64,000 bases of DNA, from NCBI RefSeq assembly GCF_900230225.1, contig NZ_OCNH01000003.1:372001-436000 (forward strand), written 5' to 3'. The DNA comes from Spirosoma fluviale (GTDB lineage Bacteria > Bacteroidota > Bacteroidia > Cytophagales > Spirosomataceae). This document shows positions 9,553 to 18,234 of the stretch, in pieces. The position numbers and the translations under genes were made by a program. The number at the start of each line of letters is the position of its first letter. Within the stretch, counting starts at the first letter, position 1. Below the pieces are notes generated by a model. It saw only the letters and a program-made list of their open reading frames with translations, did no database searches and was not told the origin of the DNA.

Positions 9553-10949
9553 TGGAAAAAATAACCAAAGATCACGCGGCCTTAGCCGAGGCTTTTATCC
9601 AAAATGAGGAACACGTTGACTGGCACGACGGAGCTCTTTGGTGGATTCGACAGAAACGGGATATCGCTTCCAAAAAAATTCCGGAATGGGAAGCCTTACG
9701 CGAAGCGGCTTCGCAGATAAAAAATAATGTACTTTCCAATCTGCACGATTATCTGCTTCAGTTTGAGGCTAATGCGACCAGGAACGGAATAAAGGTTCAC
9801 TGGGCAGCTGATGCCGAAGAACACAATGCCATTGTTTATTCCATCCTGAAAGAAAAAGACATTCGGCAACTGGTTAAGAGCAAATCGATGTTGACCGAAG
9901 AGTGTCATCTGAATGAGTATCTTATTGAACGGGGAGTTGATGTGATCAACTCCGACCTGGGGGAGTATATTCAGCAATTGGACAACGAGCCGCCCAGTCA
10001 TATTGTACTTCCTTGCATACATAAACGTAAAGAGGAAATCGGGGCGCTTTTTCATGAACATCTGGGTACAGAAAAAGGCGTATCGGACCCCACTCTGTTA
10101 ACCCGCGTTGCCCGTAAGCACTTGCGTAATGTTTTTGTGACCCGACGCGCTGCGCTGACAGGTGTCAACTTTGCCGTGGCCGAAACCGGAGAATACGTTG
10201 TGTGTACGAACGAGGGAAATGCCGATATGGGTGCTCATTTATCGGACGTACAGATTGCTTCGATGGGGCTCGAAAAGATTGTTCCCCAGAAGAAACACCT
10301 GGCCGTTTTTCTGCGGTTACTGGCCAGAAGTGCCACCGGTCAGCCCATAACTATTTACTCCAGTCATTTTAAAAGGCCGCGAGAAGGGCAGGAGATGCAC
10401 CTGATTCTGGTCGATTACGGCCGGAGCCGCCAGTTAGGACGCCCCGCCTTTCGGGATTCGTTAAAATGCATCCGTTGCGGAGCCTGTATGAATACCTGCC
10501 CAGTGTACCGCAAGAGCGGTGGTTTGAGTTACCACAACACCATTTCCGGGCCTATTGGCGCTATTCTGGCCCCGAATCTGGATATGAAAAAACACGCGGA
10601 TCTGCCGTTTGCGTCAACACTCTGTGGGTCCTGCTCCAATGTATGCCCCGTGAAAATTAATATTCATGATCAATTGTACGAATGGCGGCAGGTAATTGTG
10701 CGGGAAGGGTATGCTGCGAATACCAAGGTGTTTGGGATGAAGGCAATGGCCTGGACGTTATCCTCGCCAACGTCCTATGCCAGAATGGGGAAAGCTGGAC
10801 GATGGGTTTTGAACAACATTCCCTTCGCGGTGAATAACAAACTCAATCCCTGGTTCAAACAGCGGGAAATGCCGGATGGCCGGAAGGGTTCGTTCGACGA
10901 ATGGTACGCAAAAAACAACGATCAGACAGAGGAGGCTGACGAACATTGA
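9552..10949 (+). CDS. lutB: L-lactate dehydrogenase complex subunit LutB
   Basis: LutB is the ferredoxin-like iron-sulfur subunit of the L-lactate oxidation complex. The 465-residue protein has an LUD domain (N-terminal two thirds, including TGVNFAVAETGEYVVCTNEGN near residue 200) and two 4Fe-4S clusters: CIRCGACMNTCP near residue 305 and CGSCSNVCP near residue 357. Length and order match the family. The start overlaps the lutA stop. The gene is followed by a 65-base gap and lutC. Electrons from lactate probably enter the quinone pool via these clusters; that part is family knowledge, not visible here. Confidence 0.96.
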   Translation: MEKITKDHAALAEAFIQNEEHVDWHDGALWWIRQKRDIASKKIPEWEALREAASQIKNNVLSNLHDYLLQFEANATRNGIKVHWAADAEEHNAIVYSILKEKDIRQLVKSKSMLTEECHLNEYLIERGVDVINSDLGEYIQQLDNEPPSHIVLPCIHKRKEEIGALFHEHLGTEKGVSDPTLLTRVARKHLRNVFVTRRAALTGVNFAVAETGEYVVCTNEGNADMGAHLSDVQIASMGLEKIVPQKKHLAVFLRLLARSATGQPITIYSSHFKRPREGQEMHLILVDYGRSRQLGRPAFRDSLKCIRCGACMNTCPVYRKSGGLSYHNTISGPIGAILAPNLDMKKHADLPFASTLCGSCSNVCPVKINIHDQLYEWRQVIVREGYAANTKVFGMKAMAWTLSSPTSYARMGKAGRWVLNNIPFAVNNKLNPWFKQREMPDGRKGSFDEWYAKNNDQTEEADEH

Positions 10950-11014
10950 CAAGTCGGATCACCGTTATTTACCCCTGAAAGCAAGTTCGTATCCTGTAAT
11001 CTGCGAAAACCGAA

Positions 11015-11626
11015 ATGAATAGTCGAGAAAATATACTGGCTGACGTACTAAAAAACCAGCCACCAGCCAGACCATTACCCGATACCGATGTATTTAAGGA
11101 CGACAGTCAGCATGTTGTCAGTACCTACTGCGATGTGTTTACCAGTATTGGCGGGCAGGTTTTTTTAGCAAAAAATTGGTGTGAGGTGAGTGCGTTGATC
11201 CCACGGAATTTCGATGCAACGAAACGGATCATCACCACCCTGCAGGAGTTGAGCGAGTCCTTTGAATTAATATCAACCACGGCTGACCCTCACACATTTA
11301 ATGATGTTGAGCTGGCAGTTATTGAGGCTGAGTTGGCGGTTGCTGAAAACGGTGCCGTCTGGCTCCCCGAGCAACGAATGGGACAGCGGATCATTCCGTA
11401 TATATGTCAGCATCTGGCAGTGGTAATCCCGGCTCACGTCATTGTTGCGACTTTGCACGAAGCCTACGCCCAAATTGGCGAGGGAAACTATGGTTTCGGT
11501 GCATTCATTGGTGGCCCATCCAAAACGGCGGATATTGAGCAGGCATTGGTACTGGGAGCGCACGGTGCCATTACAATGACGGTATTTATTCTGGAACAGA
11601 GCCCTGATGTACCTTTTGCCGCCTGA
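11015..11626 (+). CDS. lutC: LutC/YkgG-type LUD domain protein
   Basis: The 203-residue LUD-domain (DUF162) protein is the third subunit of the L-lactate utilisation complex. The family's C-terminal features are present: VAENGAVWLPE near residue 110, HVIVATLHEAY, and a glycine-rich FIGGPSKTADIEQALVLGAHGA that resembles the usual GPSxTADIE motif. The position directly after lutA and lutB, in the same direction and with small gaps, confirms the assignment. There is a 65-base gap to the malate synthase gene, so transcription may continue into it. Confidence 0.93.
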   Translation: MNSRENILADVLKNQPPARPLPDTDVFKDDSQHVVSTYCDVFTSIGGQVFLAKNWCEVSALIPRNFDATKRIITTLQELSESFELISTTADPHTFNDVELAVIEAELAVAENGAVWLPEQRMGQRIIPYICQHLAVVIPAHVIVATLHEAYAQIGEGNYGFGAFIGGPSKTADIEQALVLGAHGAITMTVFILEQSPDVPFAA

Positions 11627-11690
11627 TTCTGCTACGTCCTTTCTATTTCTTTCAATCACCAGCCATTTAACGCCAAAGCGTATCTGCTTT

Positions 11691-13598
11691 ATGTCCAGTC
11701 ATCCGATTTCAATTCGTAACGACCTGCAAGTAATTTATCAGGACGTTTATACACCAGAGGCCCTGCAGGCTCTTGCAATCCTGACCCCCTTCAACCAGCG
11801 AATCAAAGCCCTGATGGATCAGCGCATGCAGCGTAGAAACTGGCGGCAGCAACAGCAACAGCGTATCACGTTCCTTGACCCGGATAGTACTATTCCCGGA
11901 ACAGGCCTTCTGGTGCAGGACGCACGCGATGGTAAATTCGACGGGGCGGTGATTCTCGCCGATCTGCAACGTCAATGGATACAGGGAACCGGACCGGCTG
12001 CAAAACCTAATGCACCTCTTGAAAACAGCATTCGAAACGTAGCGTATGCGCTGCTGTCCGGTGCCGATGGCTGGATGTTCGATGGCGAAGATGCGCTGGG
12101 CCAGGTTGGCACCATGTCGCTCGATAACCAGCGAAATCTAAAGCTGGCTATTCATAAAGATCCACGCTTTTTAACTGTAGCCGAACAGGTAGCTATCGAG
12201 ATGAACCGCTGGGCAGAGTCGTTCCTTGGCCACCCAACCATTACTGACTGGGCAGAACAGCTTAATTTCACTACGAAGATATTCCGGGCAAGAGGCCTTC
12301 ATCTTGACGACCGGCATATCCGCGATGCTAAAGGCATAGCCATGGCCGCTTCAATCGTCGACCTGACGCTTTATGTAGTGAATAACTACCAGGCCCTGCA
12401 AAAAGCCGGTTCCTCTATTGTGCTGTATCTGCCCAAAATTCAGACTGCGGAGGAGGCTGCCCTATGGAATGAATTGTTGAGTAGTCTGGAAAAACATCTT
12501 GACTTGAGCGTGGGCACAATCAAGGTTTATGTGCTGGTCGAACAACTGGAAGCTACTTACCAATTAATGGAAATTCGAGCTGCTTTGGGCAGGCACTTTG
12601 TGGGGTACAACACCGGCCGTTGGGATTACATTAATAGTGTTGCCGATGCGCTGGCCTGGGATAAGACCTTTATTAACCCAAATATCGAAGCGATCACGAT
12701 GACGTACGGCTACATGCGAAACTACGAAGATCGTGTTCGACGGGCGGTTAACACACCCGATCAGAACGGCAATTTTGCTTTATGGCAGGGTGGCATGGAG
12801 CCTAATATTCCGGTGGGTTCAGAAGCCGGCGTAGCGGCAAGCATGACCAAAGCGATTGCCGGGGCTCAGCGGGAGCAACAGGCGGGAGCAAGCGGAAAAT
12901 GGGTGGCGCACTGGAAAATGGTGCATATTGTCAGACCTGTGTGGGAGAACGCTGGCGAAGCGAATCAGTTGGGGCGTTTGTTTCCGCAGCTTACCTACAC
13001 ACAAGCGGATGCCGCTGGCTTAACACAGCTCGAACCGGCTCCAACCGACATTCGGGGCGCTCGTAATTTGCTTAGCGTGGCGCTTCAATATGGAAATGCA
13101 TTTGGACAGGGAATGCAGGCAGCCGCGTTAAAACCGGCAGACTTCTTTGGCAATGAAGACATACTGTATCTGATGGAAGATATGGCCACTGGCGAGATCA
13201 GGCTCAGTATTCTTTGGGAATGGCTGCATAAAGGGGCCTTACTGACAGAGGCTGATGAAGAAACGGGTACCCGGGCAGGCGACACATTTTCGGAAGCCCT
13301 ATTAAACAGAATACTGGATCAAGAGTACGAAAAACTCCTGAATGCCGATAACAAAGACGTATTCGATCTGTCGAAAACGACTACGTTGCCCATTGCTAAA
13401 GAAATAGCCACAGCATATATTCTTAGTCAGGAAAAAATCCCTTGGTTTATCGACCTGCTCAATATCAATCTCAACAATATGGATCTGGATGTGGCAAAAC
13501 AACGGATCCGTATGTATGTGGATACATTTACCAACGAACGTAAACGCATCACCGAAAATCTTGATTTTCGAACAAGCGTTACCGAAGAAGTTCTGTAA
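11691..13598 (+). CDS. aceB: Malate synthase
   Basis: Malate synthase condenses glyoxylate with acetyl-CoA to give malate (glyoxylate shunt). Recognisable motifs are the N-terminal TPEALQALAILTPFNQR, DGEDA near residue 125, RARGLHLDDRHI, the catalytic-region sequence YVLVEQLEATYQLMEI and GRWDYI. The ATG at 11691 (MSSHPIS) begins the family-like sequence; an upstream start at 11607 overlaps lutC and adds 28 unlikely residues. At 635 residues it is longer than the usual 530 or so, with about 100 extra residues at the C-terminus. No isocitrate lyase is present in the window. Its place between lutC and a lactate permease suggests a carbon-source module for lactate/C2 growth. Confidence 0.88.
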   Translation: MSSHPISIRNDLQVIYQDVYTPEALQALAILTPFNQRIKALMDQRMQRRNWRQQQQQRITFLDPDSTIPGTGLLVQDARDGKFDGAVILADLQRQWIQGTGPAAKPNAPLENSIRNVAYALLSGADGWMFDGEDALGQVGTMSLDNQRNLKLAIHKDPRFLTVAEQVAIEMNRWAESFLGHPTITDWAEQLNFTTKIFRARGLHLDDRHIRDAKGIAMAASIVDLTLYVVNNYQALQKAGSSIVLYLPKIQTAEEAALWNELLSSLEKHLDLSVGTIKVYVLVEQLEATYQLMEIRAALGRHFVGYNTGRWDYINSVADALAWDKTFINPNIEAITMTYGYMRNYEDRVRRAVNTPDQNGNFALWQGGMEPNIPVGSEAGVAASMTKAIAGAQREQQAGASGKWVAHWKMVHIVRPVWENAGEANQLGRLFPQLTYTQADAAGLTQLEPAPTDIRGARNLLSVALQYGNAFGQGMQAAALKPADFFGNEDILYLMEDMATGEIRLSILWEWLHKGALLTEADEETGTRAGDTFSEALLNRILDQEYEKLLNADNKDVFDLSKTTTLPIAKEIATAYILSQEKIPWFIDLLNINLNNMDLDVAKQRIRMYVDTFTNERKRITENLDFRTSVTEEVL

Positions 13599-13655
13599 GC
13601 CTTCAGGGACAGGTCGAAATAATTTTCAGGGTACACATTTTATGTAGTAAACTCT

Positions 13656-15425
13656 ATGAAATGGACACAGGTTATTGATCCTCTTAACAATATTTTGTTA
13701 TCTGTCCTAATTGCAGCAATGCCTATCATCTTCATTTTCTGGGCATTGATCATAAGAAAAATGAAAGGTTACCTGGCTAGTTTGATCGCGATCCTCATTG
13801 CCTCACTTATCGCCATTATTATCTATGGAATGCCGATAAAACTGGCATTGCTCTCAATAGGTCATGGAGCTTTGTACGGCCTTTTTCCTATTTGTTGGCT
13901 GGTAATCATGTCTGTTTTCCTTTTTAATCTAACCGTTAAAAGTGGTCAGTTTGAAATTATTAAGCACTTCATGGCGTCTATCACATCCGACAGGCGTTTG
14001 CAGGCTTTGTTGATCGCCTTTTCGTTTGGTTCTTTCCTGGAAGGTACAGCAGGTTTTGGGGCTCCTGTTGCTATTACCGCAGCCATGTTAGTGGGTTTGG
14101 GTTTTAATCCGCTATACGCATCCGGCATCTGCCTGATTGCTAATACAGCTCCGGTGGCGTTTGGCTCCATAGGTATTCCCATTACGGTGGCCTCGCAGGT
14201 GTCCGGTATTCCGGAGTTGCCTATATCGCAAATGGTTGGCCGGACCCTTCCCATTTTATCCGTTATACTTCCATTTTATCTGGTAAGTATTATAGCCGGA
14301 TTTAGGAAAGCCAGGGAAATATGGCCCGCTGTGCTGGTATCGGGTATTTCGTTTGCTCTCCTTCAGTGGTTTTCGTCTAATTACTTAGGGCCTTCCCTCC
14401 CGGATGTCATTGCGGGTTTAGGGTCAATTATCTGTCTAATGGTCTTCCTTAGATTCTGGAAGCCCAGGACGGTCTGGCGCTTCAGCAACGAACCAGCGCC
14501 TACTTTTAACCCCGATATTACGTATACCGGCGGTCAAATGCTACGGGCCTGGTCGCCGTTTATTGTGTTAACGATTATGGTCATTGCCTGGGGTATGAAA
14601 CCTATAAAGGAGGTCCTCAATACAATTGGATTGTTTCAGTTTGAAGTGCCCGGACTTCACAATGCCATTCTGGATAAAGAGGGAGTTTTAATTCCTAAGT
14701 TGTTCAAGGTTAACTATTTATCGGCTGCTGGCACGGCTATACTTATCGCGAACCTTATTGTAATTCCGTTGATTGGCTTAACCTATCGGGAGGGAGCCCG
14801 CATTTTCATCGCCACACTTAACCAGTTGAAATTTCCAATTCTGACGATTGCTGCCGTGTTAGGCTTTGCCTATATTGTTAATGATTCGGGTATTACACTC
14901 ACGTTGGCGGCTGTACTGGCAAACACTGGATTCCTATTCCCGTTTTTTGCGCCTGTACTGGGCTGGCTGGGCGTATTCATTACCGGCTCCGACACATCGG
15001 CCAACGCTCTGTTCAGTAAACTTCAATATGCGACGGCTCAGTCTATCGGTGTTGATCCGGTGATTACAGTTGCCGCTAATGTATCGGGGGGCGTTGTGGG
15101 TAAAATGATCTCGCCCCAGTCTATCGCCGTGGCCGCTGCTGCTGGTAATTTAGTTGGGCAGGAGTCGCAGTTGTTCCGGTTTACGGTGAAGCACAGTTTT
15201 ATCATGCTGCTTGTTATCTGCTTTATTACACTGATACAGGCGTATGCGGTAAAAGGAATAGTTCCGGTATATGAGATGCTCAACAGTACCAAAACTATTG
15301 CCACACCTGATATATCAGGTGGTTATATGTACCTTTTGGGACTGGCTTTTTTGTTGATCACCCTGACTTCTACAATTTCGTTAAAAGCGAATAAGAAAAC
15401 CCATACTCCTGACCTGGCAAACTGA
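13656..15425 (+). CDS. lctP: L-lactate permease
   Basis: An integral membrane L-lactate/H+ symporter of the LctP/GlcA family. It has 589 residues, about 12-14 hydrophobic segments and the family signature region FLEGTAGFGAPVAITAAMLV near residue 130, followed by NTAPVAFGSIGIPI. The C-terminal half has FITGSDTSANALF and ANVSGGVVGKMISPQS, also typical. It lies 57 bases after malate synthase on the same strand and completes a lactate uptake and oxidation unit with lutABC. It may share a transcript with the genes upstream. Confidence 0.95.
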   Translation: MKWTQVIDPLNNILLSVLIAAMPIIFIFWALIIRKMKGYLASLIAILIASLIAIIIYGMPIKLALLSIGHGALYGLFPICWLVIMSVFLFNLTVKSGQFEIIKHFMASITSDRRLQALLIAFSFGSFLEGTAGFGAPVAITAAMLVGLGFNPLYASGICLIANTAPVAFGSIGIPITVASQVSGIPELPISQMVGRTLPILSVILPFYLVSIIAGFRKAREIWPAVLVSGISFALLQWFSSNYLGPSLPDVIAGLGSIICLMVFLRFWKPRTVWRFSNEPAPTFNPDITYTGGQMLRAWSPFIVLTIMVIAWGMKPIKEVLNTIGLFQFEVPGLHNAILDKEGVLIPKLFKVNYLSAAGTAILIANLIVIPLIGLTYREGARIFIATLNQLKFPILTIAAVLGFAYIVNDSGITLTLAAVLANTGFLFPFFAPVLGWLGVFITGSDTSANALFSKLQYATAQSIGVDPVITVAANVSGGVVGKMISPQSIAVAAAAGNLVGQESQLFRFTVKHSFIMLLVICFITLIQAYAVKGIVPVYEMLNSTKTIATPDISGGYMYLLGLAFLLITLTSTISLKANKKTHTPDLAN

Positions 15426-15731
15426 CGTAAAGGAATTGTCTTACACTAAATTCGCTTTATTGGCGGGTATCGTTGAGCGTTAAGGACCTTGTAGGCTTTA
15501 AGTCTGCTCAGTAGCATTGGACAATTGCTGAAATTCCGTATGCGACTGATTGATTTTGACAGATAGTAGAAAGTGGGTGTCTCACAAAAATGCTCATTCG
15601 TGAGACGAAGAGACGTTCGTGTATCTGCTTCACTATTTGGCGTTTAGTGAGGCAATCGGCGAATCAGTAGCCATTTTATGATGCCCCCCCAAGCCGACAA
15701 TTCCAACTGATTTTCTCTCAATCTGAAAAAG
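15426..15731. other. Gene-free stretch after the lactate operon
   Basis: No open frame I can support. It contains copy A (15558-15651) of a diverged intergenic repeat found again at 16728-16819 and, more weakly, near 18001-18078. The downstream part leads into the operator/promoter of the ArsR-type gene. Confidence 0.6.
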
Positions 15732-15781
15732 TTGCGAAACCGAATGATTGCACGTACATTTGCAACCATTCGGTTTCGCAA
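15732..15781 (+). promoter_or_regulatory. Palindromic operator overlapping promoter of the ArsR-type gene
   Basis: Two arms, 15732-15752 and 15761-15781, are inverted complements at 20 of 21 positions; the outer 15 are perfect (TTGCGAAACCGAATG and its complement). Between and within the arms sits a Bacteroidota-type promoter: TTG at 15732-15734, 20 bases, then TACATTTG at 15755-15762. The gene starts at 15799. A repressor bound here would cover both promoter boxes, so autoregulation by the downstream ArsR-type protein is likely (inference). Confidence 0.75.
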
Positions 15782-15798
15782 AGTAAAATTCAATCAAT

Positions 15799-16113
15799 AT
15801 GAGACGAGATATTTTTCAGGCAATAGCCGACCCCACAAGGCGGGCAATCATCACCCTGATTGCCTTGCAGGCAATGACACCCAACGCCATTGCGGAGAAC
15901 TTCAACACGACCCGACAATCGGTTTCAAAACATCTTCGCATACTCACGGAATGTGAACTGGTGAAACAGGAACAACAAGGCAGGGAGATATACTACTCAC
16001 TGGAAGTTGAAAAAATAAAAGAGGTTGATCAGTGGGTAAACCAATTCAGGAAAATTTGGGAGACTCGTTTTAATCAACTTGACGACGTATTATCTACCCT
16101 CAAAAAAGGCTAA
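15799..16113 (+). CDS. ArsR-family winged-helix transcriptional regulator
   Basis: A 104-residue DNA-binding protein with the ArsR winged helix: [15 protein letters not shown] at residues 8-22, the recognition helix [18 protein letters not shown] around residue 35-52, and the wing [15 protein letters not shown]. It lacks the metal-binding ELCVCDL motif of ArsR/SmtB sensors, placing it with the non-metal type usually paired with AHSA1 proteins. The start codon lies 17 bases after a strong palindrome that overlaps its promoter, and the AHSA1-domain gene begins 2 bases after its stop. It probably represses its own two-gene operon. Confidence 0.9.
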   Translation: MRRDIFQAIADPTRRAIITLIALQAMTPNAIAENFNTTRQSVSKHLRILTECELVKQEQQGREIYYSLEVEKIKEVDQWVNQFRKIWETRFNQLDDVLSTLKKG

Positions 16114-16115
16114 AA

Positions 16116-16604
16116 ATGATCGATTTCACCGTTGACAAAACAACAAAAACAGTAACCTTCTCTCGAGAATTTGATGCCGACCTTTCGTTGGTATGGGATG
16201 CTTACACAAAGCAGGAAATTCTTGATCAATGGTGGGCACCCAAACCTTGGACCTCAAAAACAAAATTTATGGATTTTGAAGTGGGCGGTCGACGGTTTTA
16301 TGCGATGGTAAGCCCTGAAGGAGACGAGCATTGGTCCATTCAAAAATACACGTCCATTAGTCCCAAAACCAATTTTAAATTGTTTAATGCTTTTGCCGAC
16401 AAAGATGAAAACCCAGAATTGCCCGGTTCTGAGTGGGATTTAAATTTCAGCGAGCAAAACGGCAAAACAACTGTACATATCAGTATTTATAATGAATCGC
16501 TTGTCCGGTTAGAAAAGATGATTGAAATGGGCTTCAAGGAAGGAACGGCGATGACACTGAAAAACCTGGAAGAGTTATTGGCAACTTTATCGCAACAAAA
16601 GTAG
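16116..16604 (+). CDS. SRPBCC/AHSA1 domain protein
   Basis: A 162-residue cytoplasmic protein of the AHSA1 (activator of Hsp90 ATPase homologue) branch of the SRPBCC lipid/ligand-binding fold. Visible features are [22 protein letters not shown] at residues 19-40 (the classic entry helix), [19 protein letters not shown], and [17 protein letters not shown] at the C-terminus. It follows the ArsR-type regulator by 2 bases and is almost certainly co-transcribed. The hydrophobic pocket may bind a small effector; the ligand is unknown. ArsR plus AHSA1 pairs are common in Bacteroidota, but their physiological role is poorly defined. Confidence 0.9.
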   Translation: MIDFTVDKTTKTVTFSREFDADLSLVWDAYTKQEILDQWWAPKPWTSKTKFMDFEVGGRRFYAMVSPEGDEHWSIQKYTSISPKTNFKLFNAFADKDENPELPGSEWDLNFSEQNGKTTVHISIYNESLVRLEKMIEMGFKEGTAMTLKNLEELLATLSQQK

Positions 16605-16672
16605 AGGCATAGTGCCGTTAACATGGGCTTGGAGAAGTGGGACCGTAGGCTATGGATAGAGCCGCGATGGCC

Positions 16673-16723
16673 GGTCCCTCGACGGCACGGTCCGCCATCG
16701 AGGGACTGTGCCGTCGAGGGACC
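16673..16723. repeat. GC-rich palindrome with alternative stems
   Basis: Arms 16673-16688 and 16708-16723 are a perfect 16-base inverted repeat around a 19-base loop. A second stem is possible between 16674-16682 and 16698-16706, so the element can fold two ways. There is no T-run, so it is not a standard terminator. It resembles a REP-type element more than a regulatory site of the flanking genes. Confidence 0.7.
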
Positions 16724-16727
16724 ACTG

Positions 16728-16819
16728 GACAGATAGTAAAAAATCACTGTCTTATAAAAAGGCTCCCACTTGAGACTAACGAGTTTATCGACCTGCCTTT
16801 ATGCTGCCGTTGGAGTGAG
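16728..16819. repeat. Diverged intergenic repeat, copy B (copy A at 15558-15651)
   Basis: Copies A and B both open with GACAGATAGTA and then share, at similar spacing, short blocks of A-rich sequence, TGTCT, GCTC, TGAGAC and a terminal GTGAG. A third, weaker copy lies near 18001-18078 (GCTCCAACTTGAGAC and following). I aligned these by eye; they are clearly not identical. The origin is unknown; decayed mobile-element ends are one possibility. Confidence 0.4.
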
Positions 16820-16932
16820 AAGATTCGAGAAAGAGGACACTCATGCCCCCAACAGTCACTAGTTTGTTAAAACTTCTTAACGGCTTACAACCGCCCGACC
16901 CCTATCCGCGTCTGAGTAGTAAAACCGCTGGC

Positions 16933-17922
16933 ATGAACCAACTCCTTACCCTTTATCTTCTTCTGAATGCCCTTCGCTTCGGTGCATTCAACCCGGCTAG
17001 TCTGCCTGGCCTGGCCGATCAAAACGATTATATAACCTATCATCAAACCATTGCCAGGGCTCAACAGCTTATTGCCCACAAGCACTATCAGGAGGCATTC
17101 GCGTTGTACAAACAGATGTTTGATCATTACGAGTTCGTCTTTTCAAGGGACTACAAAGTGGCCACGCAGTTGGCCCTACAAGTGGGCCAAAAACAGCAGG
17201 CGTTTACCTATCTTAAACACGCAATCGCTACGGGTTGGACCCTGAGCGACATCAAGAAAAATGCCTTGGTCACTACGCTCCAAGGCGATCCGCAGTGGCG
17301 TGTGGTTGAACAACAGTACGACTCGCTCAGAGCGTTTTACCAAAACGGAGGAAATCAGGATGTTCGGGTCCGGGTCGAGAAAATGTTTAAGAAGGATCAG
17401 CGAAAGGCCCTGTTGGCGCTGTTTCGCATTGGGGCTACCCAAGAGCGGTACGCTGAAAAACGGTTTGCGCCCCACAGTGAGCAGCAGATGGCTCAACTAC
17501 TCCCAATTATCGATCAATACGGGTACCCCGGTGAGCGACTCATTCACAATGGCTACTGGGCTGCGGTCATGCTGAGTCATCACAACTCGATTAGTAAAGC
17601 CTATGCCTTACAAGATACGGTGTATCCCCATGTGAGACCCAAGCTCATGAAGGCCTTAAAATCCGGTCAACTGTCGCCCTACGAATTTGCGATGATTGAT
17701 GACTGGTATATGGCCGTCAAGACTAACGGTAAAGAGACGCACTTCGGCTACTTAAGCAGTTCCTTGACTGCTCAGGCGAAGACCATAGTCGATCAACGCC
17801 GGGAAGCCATCGGCCTGAGTAGTGTAGTAACAATCAGTTTGTTGACGGATCTGCAAAAACAGACAGGCTTCAACTGTTACTTTCCCTCCAACCTGGTCAA
17901 GAAAGTAGCGACCGCTGAGTAG
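16933..17922 (+). CDS. Hypothetical protein with DUF6624-like domain
   Basis: I chose ATG 16933 (MNQLLTLYLLLNALRFGAF), which gives a signal-peptide-like hydrophobic N-terminus; an earlier start at 16843 would add 30 residues. The 329-residue protein has a helical, TPR-like first half (YKQMFDHYEFVFSRDYKVATQLAL, YLKHAIATGW) and a second half resembling DUF6624: QYGYPGERLIHNGYWAAVMLSHHN and a C-terminal segment ending in NGKETHFGYL. The family has no known activity. It may be periplasmic. It stands alone between two intergenic repeat-bearing stretches, and I see no operon partners. Confidence 0.6.
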   Translation: MNQLLTLYLLLNALRFGAFNPASLPGLADQNDYITYHQTIARAQQLIAHKHYQEAFALYKQMFDHYEFVFSRDYKVATQLALQVGQKQQAFTYLKHAIATGWTLSDIKKNALVTTLQGDPQWRVVEQQYDSLRAFYQNGGNQDVRVRVEKMFKKDQRKALLALFRIGATQERYAEKRFAPHSEQQMAQLLPIIDQYGYPGERLIHNGYWAAVMLSHHNSISKAYALQDTVYPHVRPKLMKALKSGQLSPYEFAMIDDWYMAVKTNGKETHFGYLSSSLTAQAKTIVDQRREAIGLSSVVTISLLTDLQKQTGFNCYFPSNLVKKVATAE

Positions 17923-18196
17923 GCTGGGTAATGTTATGGCGACAGCAAGGGTAGTAGACTTGAGGACATTTTAGGTTCCGTTCGCTCATCCTCTGCGGAA
18001 TAGGCTTTCTCAGATAACGCTCCAACTTGAGACAGAGCAATCTTCATATATCTGCTCCATAAATAGGGCGTTTCGTGACACTGGAAAAACACGATTCAAA
18101 GTAACTATTAGTAATTATCCGAATCGCTTTGCTACGAGCGCCTCTGACCAAAAATGTTCCTGAGGAAACCAGTAGATAAAAAGCATCAATGACTCT
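17923..18196. other. Gene-free stretch upstream of the ABC transporter
   Basis: No supportable gene. It holds the weak third copy of the diverged repeat (about 18001-18078). Otherwise I see nothing specific until the palindrome just upstream of the ABC ATPase gene. Confidence 0.5.
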
Positions 18197-18224
18197 GTAG
18201 TGTTGTAGCTATCTACAACACTAC
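18197..18224 (+). promoter_or_regulatory. Perfect palindrome upstream of ABC transporter operon, candidate GntR operator
   Basis: Arms GTAGTGTTGTAG (18197-18208) and its complement (18213-18224) are perfect over 12 bases with a 4-base centre. The element ends 10 bases before the ATPase start codon at 18235. Operons of this kind encode their own GntR/YtrA-type regulator (here at 19910), and such regulators bind palindromes near the first gene. Binding is inferred; an RNA hairpin in the leader is the alternative. Confidence 0.6.
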
Positions 18225-18234
18225 ACTGCCTGGT

